From contig CP141150.1 in the NCBI GenBank assembly GCA_035235625.1, positions 4,030,001 to 4,094,000 of the forward strand: DNA of 64,000 nucleotides. Reading direction: 5' to 3'. Numbering within the stretch: position 1 is the stretch's first letter; each line of letters opens with the position of its first letter. Both the position numbers and the translations under genes were made by a program. Source of the DNA: Saururus chinensis (taxonomy: Eukaryota; Streptophyta; Magnoliopsida; Piperales; Saururaceae). Of this stretch, positions 1-14,300 are shown one piece after another. The notes beneath the pieces are model-generated. The model did no database searches, was not told the origin of the DNA, and was given only the letters and a program-made list of their open reading frames with translations.

Positions 1-245
1 ATGTGTAGTTTTCTGGTTTAGGGTTTTTATTATTATAAATTCCTTGTTTTCGTGATTAGTGTGGGCGATTTATGTTAGGTTTTTGCCTATTTGTTCATAA
101 GTTTACTCCATCTCCATCCCTTGATATAATTTATTTTTTGTTACTTTTTATTTCCCCATTATTGATTTTTCTTCTTTCAAAAACTTTTCAGTGACCATCA
201 GGTTTCCAATTGTTTTTTTTTTACTTGCAATGAGTTTTCTCTAAT

Positions 246-895
246 CCTTTTGTTTAGGGGTTCATAGCTTTTCTAACGAAATTAAATAATTTTTGAACAA
301 TCATGTTTTAAAACTTAAAGGATATCACTGTATCTGCCCAAGGTATTATGTCATTTTGAACAATCCCTTACCTATGTGGTATTTCTATAGTTTCCTTTTT
401 GAATTTTAAGTAAATTTTTTGCTGCTATTGCTTGTTTTAGGGTACAGATTTATGCAACTTTATGTGGCATTTTTTTATGTCTTTTAGGAGACTCCCTAGA
501 TTCTTTTTCTGAGTTCTCTCTACTGATTTGCATGTGACGTTTTTCTTCACTCAACGTTTGGCCAACCATCATTTTTTTGGGGGGTATAAAGCTTTTCTAA
601 TGAAAAAAAATAAAATTTGAACTCCATGTAGTTATTTTCCTCATGTCATAGTACAATAAGGATTTCAATGTTTATCTTCGGTGTATTTCGCCCTTTTGAA
701 AAATCTTTATTCTTTACCTATTGGATATTTGTTTAGTTTCCATTTTGAGTTTTTTAAGTAAATTTTTTGTTGCTAAAGTTTGTTTAGGTTTTTTTTCCTA
801 GCCTTATGCAACTTTGTTATTGTTTGTGTTTTAGAAGTTTCCTTGATTGTTTTTCTAAGTTATCTGCTTATATGCAGTTTTTCCTCATACAAGAT
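246..895. repeat. Imperfect direct duplication, ~325-355 bp period
   Basis: Two diverged copies lie in tandem, about 246-555 and 585-895. Shared landmarks in the same order are a 'cttttctaa' segment (near 268 and 592), 'aagtaaattttttg' (near 410 and 756) and 'tatgcaacttt' (near 451 and 806). The offset grows from about 325 to 355 because of small insertions. The DNA is T-rich and I see no gene in positions 1-1190; a 63-codon open frame at 806-997 has no recognisable features. Confidence 0.6.
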
Positions 896-2327
896 TTAGC
901 CAACTATCATTTAGTCCCTTCACTAAGACTGTTTTTTGACGGACTCCTTTTGGCAAGTCAGCCCATATCTTGCTTTTATAACAAATTCTGTGTTTAGTTT
1001 AAAATTTTAATCATATTGTGCATTGAGTAATTCTTGTTCCTATGCTGGTTTGGACTTTGGTCGTGTTAGAAAAAAAGGAAATCTCTTTAGGTAGTCTAGG
1101 TGAGCTTTCTTCCCTATGTCTTAGTGTCTATCCAACTTAACATTTTTTGTTCTATTTTCATAGTCATTTTTTAGATCTAGAAAGTATAATCTTTGAAGAC
1201 TATAACAAAAGAAAAATTATTTTCAAACCTTATGTTTTCAAATAATGCCATGTAAAGATAATTAATTACTTAAAAAATATCTTTTTAATACTTATTACAT
1301 ACATTTTTTGAACACTTTCTTTATGTTTAGGAAACATTATAAGTAGATTTTAAAAATATTTATCTTAAAATTTTTGATCTAAGTATTTGAAAAATATCTT
1401 TTTAATACTCGTTACATACTTTTTCTACAATTTTTTTTATGTTTAAGAAACATTTCAAGTAGTTTTTGAAAATATTTTTCATAAAATTTGCTGTAAACTA
1501 ATGATATTGCATCGTATACTTATTTTAAATAGCTTGTGCATCTTAGCTTGAGATATTAACTTATAAAGATTTATAAAACATAAAAAATTACTTTTTATAG
1601 TGGGTCATCCATTTAGTTAAGTGTGATTATCACCCTACATTTGTGTAAGTTTTGAATTTTAAAAAGATTTCAAAACTCTTTTTCAACTAAAGTGTATTTC
1701 TTGGGAATTTAAAAGTAAAAATTTTAACTACGTAGAAAGCATGTTGTGGGCCCACATGCATTTTAGGTAGCTTAACAAAAAAAGAAAAATCATTTACAAA
1801 CCTTACGCTTTCGAAACATGCCATGTAAAGATAATTATGTATTTTAAAAATATCTTTTTAATACCTCTCACATAAATTTTTTAAACACATTCTTTATGTT
1901 TAGGAAACATTACAAGTAGATTTTGAAAATATTTTTTTTTAAATTTTTGATCAAGTATTTTAAAAATATTTTTATAATATTCATTACAAAGTTTTTTTTT
2001 ATTTTTTTATGTTTAGGAAACATTTCAAGTAGTTTTTTAAAATATTTTTCTTAAAATTTTCTGTAAACTAATGATATTACATCATATACTTATTTTAAAT
2101 GGTAGGTGCATTGTAGCTTGAGATATTAGTTTATAAAGGTTTGTAATACAGAACAAATTGCTTTTTGTGGTGGTTCGTCCATTTTGTTAAGTTTAATTAT
2201 CACCCTGCATTTGTATAAGTTTTGTATGCATAGTTTTTAGATAACTATAATTTCTAAGGTTAAGCTGCAATTGTGCTAGTACTTGCACGATGTATTTGCT
2301 AGGGCGCGTAGAACTACGATTAGGTCT

Positions 2328-2392
2328 GATCCAGTTGAGGTGCAACTGGTACGTAGGCAGCTAGCATCATCTTACGATGTTGGTTCGATCTA
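2328..2392 (+). other. Conserved tRNA-like island of the satellite (representative copy)
   Basis: This GC-richer stretch is nearly unchanged in most units, e.g. near 3612, 4888, 6178, 8035, 9300, 10580, 12688, 18702, 21267, 23125, 24516, 25802 and 27092. It contains the hairpin CCAGTTGAGGTGCAACTGG, then 'tacgtaggcagctagc'. Next is a 5-bp stem (GCATC/GATGT, last pair G-T) closing the 7-nt loop ATCTTAC, with T at the universal U33 position and CTT in anticodon position. GGTTCGATC follows, matching the start of a pol III B box. A weak A-box-like TGGTACGTAGG lies about 30 bases upstream. There are too few bases for a separate T stem and no acceptor stem, so it is not a functional tRNA. It may be a decayed tRNA-related (SINE-like) promoter; that is inference. 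Confidence 0.4.
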
Positions 2393-5300
2393 AATCATTC
2401 TAGGTTGACCTATTTTTTTAAATGTAGCCGTTTAATAGTCTTATTTATAATCTAGTTAGCTTTCATAGTAATCATCTTAACATTAGGTCATTGGAAATAA
2501 ATGGCCATATTATCTCCTTAGGAACTTTGTTCATTTAGAATACATTATCAGATTCATAAGTTTTCAAAAAGAATTTAAAAACTGCAAATTATATCTTTGA
2601 AGTTACAGATCCTTTTTTTATAAGTTAAAAAACTTTTAAAAATTATTTTCATATTTTTTAAAATAAAGTTGAAGTTGTATTCCATGTTTTCAAGATTGCG
2701 TTATCTGTTTTTAAATTTTATGGTATTTTTGAAAAGCGGCTAATCGAAAGTAGATGACTTGATTTTTGGAAAATAAATGTAAACCACATTAAAAGATGAT
2801 TTAAAACTCTTCTTTTTTAAAATTGTGTTTTTCGAAAAACTTTTGTTTTCAAAAGCTATAATTCTACAAAGTAAATGCTTTTAAACAAAAAAAATAGTTT
2901 TGAATTTTGAAAGGATTTCAAAACTCTTGTTCAACTAAAGTGTATTGCTTTAGAATTTAAAAGTGAAAATTTTAACTACGTAGAAAGCATGTTGTGGGCC
3001 CACATGCTTTTTAGGTAGCTTAATAAAAAAAATTATTTTCAAACCTTACACTTTTGAATCAAACCACGTAAAGATGATTATGTATTTTAAAAATATCTTT
3101 TTAATACCTATCATATAAATTTTTTGAACAGTTTTTTTTGTTTAGGAAATATTATAAGTAGATTTTGGAAATAATTTTCTTAAAATTTTTGATCAAGTAT
3201 TTTAAAATATCTTTATAATACTCATTACAAAGTTTTTTTTAATTTTTTTTATGTTTAGGAAACATTTCAAGTAGTTTATGTAAATATTTTTCCTAAAATT
3301 TTTAGTAAACTAAGGATATTGCATCATATACTTATTTTAAATGGTAAGTGCATTGTAGCTTGAGATATTAGTTTGTGAAGCTTTGTAATACAGAACAAAT
3401 TACTTTTTGTGGTGGTTTGCCCATTTTGTTAAGTGTGATTATCACCTAGCGTTTGTGTAAGTTTTGTACGCGTAGTTTTTAGATAGCTATATGCATTCGT
3501 GTAAGTTTTGTATACATAGTTTTTAAATAGCTATAATTTCTAAGGTTAAGCTGCAATTGTGCTAGTATATGCACAATGTATTTGCTAAGGCGCGTTGAAC
3601 TATGATTAGGTCTAATCCAGTTGAGGTGCAACTGGTACGTAGGCAGCTAGCATCATCTTATGATGTTGGTTCGATCTAAATCATTCTAAGTTGACTTTTT
3701 TTTAAATGTAGCCGTTTAATGGTCTTATTCATAATCTAGTTAGCTTGCATAGTAATCATCTTAACATTATGTCGTTGGAAATAAATGACCATATTCTCTC
3801 CTTAGGAACTTTGTTCATTTAGAATACACTAACAGAGTCATAAGTTTTCAAAAAGAATTTAAAAACTGCAAATCATATCTTTGAGGTAACATATCATTTT
3901 TTTAGAAGTTAAAAACTTTTGAAAACTATTTTCATATTTTTAAAAATAAATTTGAAGTTGTATTGTATGTTTTCAAGATTGCATTATCTGTTTTTAGATT
4001 TTATAATATTTTTGAAAAGCGGCTGATCGAAAGTACATTACTTGATATTTAGAAAATAAATGTAAATCATATTAAAAGATGATTTAAAACTCTTCTAATT
4101 GAAAATTGTGTTTTTCGAAATACTTTTGTTTTCAAAAGCTATAATTCTACAAAGTAAATGTTTTTAAACAAAAAAATAGTCTTGAATTTGGAAAGGATTT
4201 CAAAACTCTTGTTCAACTAAAGTGTATTTCTTTAGAATTTAAAAGTGAAAATTTTAATTACGTAGAAAGCATATTGTGGGACCACATGCTTTTTAGGTAG
4301 CTTAGTAAAACAAAATTATTTTCAAACCTTACACTTTCTAATCATACCACATAAAGATGATTATATATTTTAAAAATATATTTTTAATACTTATCACATA
4401 AATATTTTGAACAGTTTCTTTTTTTATTAGGAAATATTACAAGTATATTTTGAAAATAAATTTTTTAAAATTTTTGATCAAGAATTTTAGAAATATCCTT
4501 ATAATATTCGTGACAAATATTTTTTTTAATGTTTTTTATGTTTAGGAAACATTTCAAGTAGTTTTTGAAAATATTTTTCCTAAAATTTTCTTTAAACTAA
4601 AGATATTGCATCGTATACTTATTGCAAATTGTATGTACATTGTAGCTTGAGATATTAGTTTATGAAGCTTTGTAATACAGAACAAATTGCTTTTTGTGGT
4701 GGTTCGTCCATTTTGTTAGGTTTGATTATCACCCTGCATTTGTGTAAGTTTTGTACGCATAGTTTTTAAATAGCTAGATGCATTTGTGTAAGTTTTGTAT
4801 ACATAGCTATAATTTCAAAGGTTAAGCAGCAATTGTGCTAGTATTTGCGCAATGTATTTGCTAAGGCACGTTGAACTACGATTAGGTCTGATCTAGTTGA
4901 GGTGCAACTGGTACGTAGGCAGCTAGCATCATCTTACGATGTTGGTTCAATCTAAATCAATATAGGTTGACCCTTTTTTTAAAATGTAGGCGTTTAATAG
5001 TCTTATTCATAATCTAGTTAGCTGGCATAGTAATCATCATAACATTAGGTCATTGGAAATAAATGACCATATTCTCTCCTTAGGAACTTTGTGCATTTAG
5101 AATATACTAACACGAGTCATAAGTTTTAAAAAAGAATTTAAAAACTGCAAATCATATCTTTGAAGTTTCATGTCATTTTTTTAGAAGTTAAAAACTTTTG
5201 AAAACTATTTTCATATTTTTTAGAATAAATTTGAAGTTGTATTGCATGTTTTCAAGATTGCATTATCTGTTATTAAATTTTATAGTATTTTTAAAAAGCG

Positions 5301-8300
5301 GATAGTCGAAAGTACATGACTTGATTTTTAGAAACTAAATGTAAATCTTATTAAAAGATGATTTAAAACTCTTCTTTTTTAAAATTGTGTTTTTCGAAAA
5401 AAATTTGTCTTTAAATGCTATAATTCTATGAAGTAAAGGTTTTTCAACAAAAAAATAGTTCTGAATTTGGAAAGGATTTCAAAACTCTTGTTCAACTAAA
5501 GTGTATTTCTTTAGAATTTAAAAGTTAAAATTTTAACTACGTAGAAAGCATGTTGTGGGCCCACATGTTTTTTATGTAGCTTAATAAAAAAATTATTTTC
5601 AAACCTTACACTTTCGTATCATACCACGTAAAGATGATTCTGTATTTTAAAAATATCTTTTTAATACCTATCACATAATTTTTTTGAACCGTTTGTTTTT
5701 GTTTAGGAAATATTACAAGTTTATTTTGAAAATAATTTTCTTAAAATTTGCAATCAAGTATTTTAATAATATCTTTATAATACTCGTTACAACCATTTTT
5801 TTAAATGTTTTTTATGTTTAGGAAACATTTCAAGTAGTTTTTGAAAATATTTTTCCTAAAATTTTCTTTAAACTAATGATATTGCATCATATACTTATTT
5901 TTAATGGTATGTGCATTGTAGCTTGAGATACTAGTTTATGAAGCTTTGTAATACATAACAAATTGCTTTTTGTGGTGGTTCGTCCATTTTCTTACGTTCG
6001 ATTATCACCCTGCATTTGTGTAAGTTTTGTATGCATAGTTTTTAGATAGCTAGATGCATTCATGTAAGTTTTGTATACATTGATTTTAGATAGCTATAAT
6101 TTCTAAGGTTAAGCTGCAATTGTGCTAGTATTTGCGCGATGTATTTGCTAAGGCGCGTTGAACTACGATTAGGTCTGATCCAGTTGAGGTGAAACTGGTA
6201 AGTAGGCAGCTAGCATCATCTTATGATGTTGGTTCGATCTAAATCATTCTAGGTTGACCCTTTTTTTTAAATGTTGCCATTTAATAGTCTTATTCATAAT
6301 CTAGTTAGCTTGCGTAGTAATCATCCTAACATTAGGTCATTAGAAATAAATGACCATATTCTCTCCATAGGAACTTTGTGCATTTAGAATATACCAACAC
6401 GAGTCATAAGTTTTCAAAAAGAATTTCAAAATAGCAAATTATATGTTTTAAGTTACATATCCTTTTTTAAGAAGTTAAAAACTTTAAAAACTATTTTCAT
6501 ATTTTTTAAAATAAATTTGAAGTTGTATTGCATGTTTTCAAGATTGCATTATCTGTTTTAAAATTTTATAGTATTTTTAAAAAGCGGATAATCTAAAGTA
6601 AATGACTTGATTTTTAGAAACTAAATGTAAATCTTATTAAAAGATGATTTAAAACGCTTCTTTTTTAAAATTGTGTTTTTCGAAAAACTTTTATTTTTAA
6701 AAGCTATAATTCTATGAAGTAAAGGTTTTTTTTTTAAAAAAAGGTTTTGAATTTTGAATGGATTTCAAAACTCTTGTTCAACTAAAGTGTATTTCTTTAG
6801 AATTTAAAAGTTAAAATTTTAACTACGTAGAAAGCATGTTGTGGGCCCACATGGTTTTTAGGTAGCTTAATAAAAAAAATTATTTTCAAACCTTACACTT
6901 TCGTATCATACCACGTAAAGATGATTATGTATTCTAAAAAGATCTTTTTAATACCTATCACATAAATTTTTTGAACTGTTTGTTTTTGTTTAGGAAATAT
7001 TACATGTATATTTTGAAAATAATTTTCTTAAAATTTGCGATTAAGTATTTTAATATTATCTTTATAATACTCATTACAAACATTTTTTAATTATTTTTTA
7101 TGTTTAGGAAACATTTAAAGTAGTTTTTGAAAATACTTTTCATAAGATTTTCTTTAAACTAATGATATTGGATAGTATACTTATTTTAAATGGTATGTGC
7201 ATTGTAGCTTGAGATATTAGTTTATGAAGCTTTGTAATACAAAACAAAATTGCTTTTTGTGGTGGTTTGTCCATTTTGTTAAGTTTGATTATCACCTTGC
7301 ATTTGTGTAAGTTTTGTACGCATAGTTTTTAGATAGCTAGACGCATTCGTGTATGTTTTGGATACATAGTTTTTAGATAGCTATAATTTCTAGGGTTAAG
7401 CTACAATTGTGTGCTAGTATTTGCGCGATGTTTTTGCTACGCACGTAGAACTAGGATTAGGTTTGATCTAGTTGAAATGCAAGTGGTACGTAGGCAGCTA
7501 GTATCATCTTACGATGTTGGTTCGATCTAAATCATTCTAGGTTGACCTTTTGTTTTAAAATGTAGCCGTTTAATAGTCTTACTCATAAACTAAAGAAATA
7601 ATTTTCTAAATTTTTTTTATTAAGTATTTTAAAAATATCTTTATAACACTCGTTTCAAACTTTTTTTTATGTTTAGGAAACATTTAAAGTAGTTTTTGAT
7701 AATATTTTTCCTAAAATTTTATTTAAACTAATGATATTGCTTCGTATACTTATTTTAAATGGTATTTGCATTGTAGCTTGAGATATTTGTTTATGAAGCT
7801 TTGTAATACAGAAGAAATTGCTTTTTGTGGTGGTTCTTCCATTTTGTTAAGTGTGATTATCACCCTGCATTTGTGTAAGTTTTGTACGCATAGTTTTTAG
7901 ATAGCTAGACGCATTCGTGTATGTTTTGGATACATAGTTTTTAGATAGCTATAATTTCTAGGGTTAAGCTACAATTGTGTGCTAGTATTTGCGCGATGTT
8001 TTTGCTACGCACGTAAAACTAGGATTAGGTTTAATCCAGTTGAAATGCAAGTGGTACGTAGGCAGCTAGCATCATCCTATGATGTTGGTTCGATCTAAAT
8101 CATTCTAGGTTGACCTTTTGTTTCAAAATGTAGCCGTTTAATAGTCTTGCTCATAATGTAGTTAGCTTGCATAGTAATCATCCTAACACTAGGTCATTGG
8201 AAATAAATGGCCATATTCTCTCCTTAGGAACTTTGTTCATTTAGAATATAGTGACACGAGTCATAAGTTTTAAAAAAGAATTTAGAAACTGCAAATCATA

Positions 8301-11300
8301 TCTTTGAAGTCACATATCCTTTTTTTAGAAGTTAAAAACTTTTGAAAACTATTTTCATATTTTTTAAAATAAATTTGAAGTTGTATTGCTTGTTTTGAAG
8401 ATTGCATTATTATTTTTTAGATTTTATGGTATTTTTGAAAAGCGGATAATTGAAAGTACATGACTTGATATTTAGAAAATAAATGTAAATCATATTAAAA
8501 GATGATTTAAAACTCTTCTTTTTGAAAATTTTGTTTTTCAAAATTTTTTTGTTTTCGAAAGCTATAATTCTACGAATTAAAGGTTTAAACAAAAAAATAG
8601 TTTTGAATTTTGAAAGAATTTCAAAACTCTTATTCAACTAAAATGTATTTCTTTAAAATTTAAAAGTAAAAATTTTAACTACGTAGAAAGCATGTTGTGG
8701 GCCCACATGCTTTTTAGGTAGCTTAATAAAAAAAATTTATTTTCAAACGTTACACTTTCGAATCATACCATGTAAAGATGATTATGTATTTGAAATATAC
8801 CTTTTTAATACCTATCACATAAATTTTTCGAATAGTTTCTTTTTTTTTAGAAAATATTACATGTAGATTTTGAAAATAATTTTTTTAAATTTTTTGATCA
8901 AGTATTTTAAAAATATCTTTATAATACTCGTTACAATCATTTTTTTTAATTTTTTTTATGTTTAGGAAACATTTAAAGTAGTTTTTAAAATTATTTGTCC
9001 AAATTTTTTTTGTAAACTAATGATATTGCATCGTGTACTTATTTTAAATGGTAAGTGCATTGGAGCTTGAGATATTAGTTTATGAAGCTTTGTAATACAG
9101 AACAAATTGCTTTTTGTGGTGGTTCTTCCATTTTGTTAAGTGTGATTATCACCCTGCATTTGTGTAAGTTTTGTACGCATAGTTTTTAGATAGCTAGACG
9201 CATTCGTGTAAGTTTTGGTTACATAGTTTTTAGATAGCTATAATTTCTAGGGTTATATTTGCGCGATGTTTTTTCTGCGTGTAGAACTACGATTAGGTTT
9301 GATCCAGTTGAAATGCAAGTGGTACGTAGGCAGCTAACATCATCTTACGATGTTGGTTCGATCTAAATCATTCTAGGTTGACCTTTTATTTTTAAACGTA
9401 GCCATTTAATAGTCTTACTCATAATCTAGTTAGCTTTCATAGTAATCATCCTAACATTAGGTCATTAGAAATAAATGTCCATATTCTCTCTCTAGGAACT
9501 TTGTGCATTTAGAATATACTAACACGAGTCATAAGTTTTAAAAAAGAATTTAAAAGCTACAAATCATATCTTTGAAGTTACATGTCCTTTTTTTAGAAGT
9601 TAAGAACTTTTGAAAATTATTTTCATATTTTTTAAAATAAATTTGAAGTTGTATTGCATGTTTTCAAAATTGCATTATTATTTTTTAGATTTTATGGTAT
9701 TTTTGAAAAGCGGATAATCGAAAGTACATGGCTTCATTTTTAGAAAATAAATGTAAATCATATTAAAAGATGATTTAAAACTCTTCTTCTCGCAAATTGT
9801 GTTTTTCGAAAAAATTTTGCTTTCAAAAGCTATAATTCTACGTTGTAAAGGTTTTTAAACAAAAAAATAGTTTTGAATTTTGAATGGATTTCAAAACTCT
9901 TGTTTAACTAAAGTGTATTTCTTTAGAATTTAAAAGTGAAAATTTTAACTACGTACAAAGCATGTTGTGGGCCCACATGCTTTTTCGGTAACTTAATAAA
10001 AAAAATTTATTTTCAAACCTTACGCTTTCGAATCATACCACGTAAAGATGATTATGTATTTTAAAAATATCTTTTTAATACCTATCACATAAATTTTTTG
10101 AACAGTTTCTTTTTGTTTAGGAAATATTACATGTAGATTTTGAAAATAATTTTCTTAAAATTTTCGATCAAGTATTTTAAAAATATCTTTATAACACTCG
10201 TTTCAAACTTTTTTTATGTTTAGGAAACATTTAAAGGAGTTTTTGAAAATATTTTTTCCTAATTTTTTTTTAAATTAATGATATTGCATCGTATACTTAT
10301 TTTAAATGGTATACGCATTGTAGCTTGAGATATTAGTTAATGAAGCTTTGTAATATAAAACAAATTGCTTTTTATGGTGGTTCGTCCATTTTGTTAAGTA
10401 TGATTATCACCCTGCATTTGTGTAAGTTTTGCACACATAGTTTTTAGATAGCTAGATGAATTTGTGTAAGTTTTGTATACATAGTTTTTAGATAACTATA
10501 ATTTCTAAGGTTAAGCTGCAATTGAGCTAGTATTTGCACAATGTATTTGCTAGGGCGCATAAAACTACGATTAGGTCTGATCCAGTTGAGGTGCAACTGG
10601 TACATAGGCAGCTAGCATCATCTTACGATGTTGGTTCGATCTATATCATTCTAGGTTGACTTTTTTTTTTAAATGTTGCTGTTTAATAGTCTTATTCATA
10701 ATCTAATTAGCTTGCATAGTAATCATCCTAACATTAGGTCATTGGAAATAAATGATCATATTCTCTCTTTAGGAACCTTGTTCTTTTAGAATACACTAAC
10801 ACGAGGCATAATTTTTCAAAAAGAATTTAAAAATTACAAATCATATCTTTGAAGTTATATATCCTTTTTTTAGCAGTTAAAATTTTTTGAAAACTATTTT
10901 CATATTTTTTAAAATAAATTTGAATTTGTAATGCATGTTTTCAAGATTGCATTATTTGTTTTTAGATTTTATGGTATTTTTTAAAAGCAGATAATTGAAA
11001 GTACATGTCTTGATATTTAGAAAATAAATATAAATCATATTAAAAGATGATTTAAAACTCTTCTTTTTAAAAATTGTGTTTTTCGAAAAACTTTTGTTTT
11101 CAAAAGCTGTAATTCTACGAAGTAAAGGTTTTTAAACAAAAAAATAGTTTTGAATTTTGAAAGGATTTCAAAACTCTTGTTCAACTAAAGTGTATTTCTT
11201 TAAAATTTAAAAGTGAAAATTTTAACTATGTAGAAAGCATTTTGTGGGCCCACATGCTTTTTAGGTAGCTTAATTAAAAAATTTATTTTCAAACCTTACA

Positions 11301-14300
11301 CTATCGAATCATACCACGTAAAGATGATTGTGTATTTTAAAAATACCTTTTTAATACTTGTCACATAAATTTTTCGAACAGTTTCTTTTTGTTTAGGAAA
11401 TATTACATGTAGATTTTGAAAATAATTTTCTTAAAATTTTCGATCAAGTATTTTTAAAATATCTTTATAATATTCGTTACAATCATTTTTTTAATTTTAT
11501 TAATGTTTAGGAAACATTTTCAGTAGTTTTTGAAAATATTTTTCATAAAATGTTCTTTAAACTAATAATATTGCATCGTATACTTATTTTAAATGGTATG
11601 TGCATTGTAGCTTGAGATATTAGTTTTTCATAAAATGTTCTTTGTAATACGATGTTGGTTCGATCTAAATCAGTCTAGGTTGACCTATTTTTTTTAAAAT
11701 GTAGCCGTTTAATTGTCTTATTCATAATCTAGTTAGCTGGCATAGTAATCATCTTAGCATTAGGTCATAGGAAATAAATGACGATATTCTCTCCTTAGGA
11801 ACTTTGTTCATTTAGAATATACTAACACGAGTCATAAGTTTTCAAAATGAATTTCAAAACTACAAATCATATCTTTGAAGTGACATCCTTATTTTAGAAG
11901 TTAAAAACTTTTGAAAACTATTTTCATATTTTTTAAAATAAATTTGAAGTTGTATTGCATGTTTTCATGATTGCATTATCTGTTTTTAGATTTTATGGTA
12001 TTTTTGAATAGCGGATAATCAAAAGTACAAGACTTGATTTTTAGAAAATAAATGTAAATAATTTTAAAAGATGATTTAAAACTCTTCTTTTTGAAAATTG
12101 TGTTTTTCGAAAAACTTTTGTTTTCAAAAGCTATAATTCTACGAAGAAAAGGTTTTTAAACAAAAAAGTAGTTTTGAATTTCTAATGGATTTCAAAACTC
12201 ATGTTCAACTAAAGTTTATTTCTTTAGAATTTAAAAGTGAAAATTTTAACTACGTAGAAAGCATGTTGTGGGCCGACATGCTTTTTCGGTAGCTTAATAG
12301 AATTTTTTTTCAAACTTTTTTTTATTTTTAGGAAACATTTAAAGTAATTTTTAAAAATATTTTTCCTAAAATTTTCTTTAAACTATTGATATTGCATCGC
12401 ATACTTATTTTAAATGGTATGTGCATCGTAGCTTGAGATTTTAATTTTTGAAGCTTTGTAATAGAGAACAAATTGCTTTTTGTGGTGGTTCATCCATTTT
12501 GTTACGTTTAATTATCACCCTACATTTGTGTAAGTTTTGTACGGATAGTTTTTAGATAGCTAGATGCATTCGTGTAAGTTTTGTATACATTATTTTTAGA
12601 TAGCTATAATTTCTAAGGTTAAGCTGCAATTGTGCTAGTATTTGCGCGATGTATTTGCTAAGGCGCGTTGACTACGATTAGGTCTGATCCAGTTGAGGTG
12701 CAACTGGTAAGTAGGCAACTAGCATCATCTTATGATGTTGGTTCGATCTAAATCATTATAGGTTGACCTTTTTTTTTTCAAATGTTGCCGTTTAATAGTC
12801 TTATTCATAATCTAGTTAGCTTGCGTAGTAATCATCCTAACATTAGGTCATTGGAAATAAATGACCATATTCTCTCCATAGGAACTTTGTGCATTTAGAA
12901 TATACCAACACGAGTCATAAGTTTTCAAAACAGCAAATTATATGTTTTAAGTTACATATCCTTTTTTAAGAAGTTAAAAACTTTAAAAAACTTGTTTCAT
13001 ATTTTTTAAAATAAATTTGAAATTGTATTGCATGTTTTCAAGACTGCATTATCTGTTTTTAGATTTTATGGTATTTTTGAAAAGCGGATAATCGAAAGTA
13101 CATGACTTGATTTTTAGAAAATAAATGTAAATTATATTAACAGAAGATTTAAAACTCTTCTCGCAAATTGTGTTTTTCGAAAAACTTTTGTTTTCAAAAG
13201 CTATAATTCTACGAAGCAAAGGTTTAAACAAAAAAATAGTTTTGAATTTTGGAAGGATTTCAAAAGTCTTATTCAACTAAAGTGTATTTCTTTAGAATTT
13301 AAAAGTGAAAATTTTATCTACGTTGAAAGCATGTTGTGGGCCCACATGCTTTTAAGGTAGCTTAATAAAAGAAATTATTTTCAAACCTTACACTTTCGAC
13401 TCATACCATGTAAAGATGATTATATATTTTACAAATATCTTTGTAATACCTATCACATAAATTTTTTCAATAGTTTTTTTTGTTTAGGAAATATTACAAG
13501 TAGATTTTGACAATAATTTTCTTAAAATTTTCGATTATGTATTTTAAAAATATCCTTATAATACTCGTTCCAAATTTTTTTTAATTTTTTTTATGTTTAG
13601 AAAACATTTCAAGTAGTTTTTGAAAATATTTTGCCCAAAATTTTTTGTAAACTAATGGTATGTGCATTTTACCTCGAGGTATTAATTTATGAACCTTTGT
13701 AATACAGAACAAATTTCTTTTTGTGGTGGTTCGTCCATTTTGTTAAGTGTGATTATCACCCTGCATTGGTGTAAGTTTTGTACGCATAGTGTTTAGATAG
13801 CTAGATGCATTCGTGTAAGTCTTGTATACACAGTTTTTAAATAGCTATCATTTATAGGATTAAGTTGCAATTGTGCTAGTATTTGAGTGATGTATTTGCT
13901 ACGTCGCGTAGAACTACGATTAGGTCTCATCCAATTGAGTTGCGATTGGTACGTAGGCAGCTAGCATTGTCTTACGATGTTGGTTCGATCTAAATCATTG
14001 TAGGTTGGCCTTTTTTTTAAAACGTAGCTGATTAATAGTCTTATTCATCATCTAGTTAGTTAGCATAGTAATCAACCTAACATTAGGTCATGAGAAAGAA
14101 ATGGCCATATTCTCTCTCTAGGAACCTTGTGCATTTAGAATATACTAACACGAGTCATAAGTTTTCAAAAAGAATTTCAAAACTGTAAATCATATCTTCA
14201 GAGTTACATATCCTTTTTTTAGAAGTAAAAACTTTTGAAAACTATTTGCATATTTTTTAAGATAAATTTGAAGTTGTAATGCATGTTTTTAAGATTGCAT

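Noticed and set aside
2328-2392. A functional tRNA-Lys(CTT) gene in the satellite
   Set aside because: The anticodon arm and B-box-like sequence are present, but there is no separate T stem, no acceptor stem and only a poor A box.
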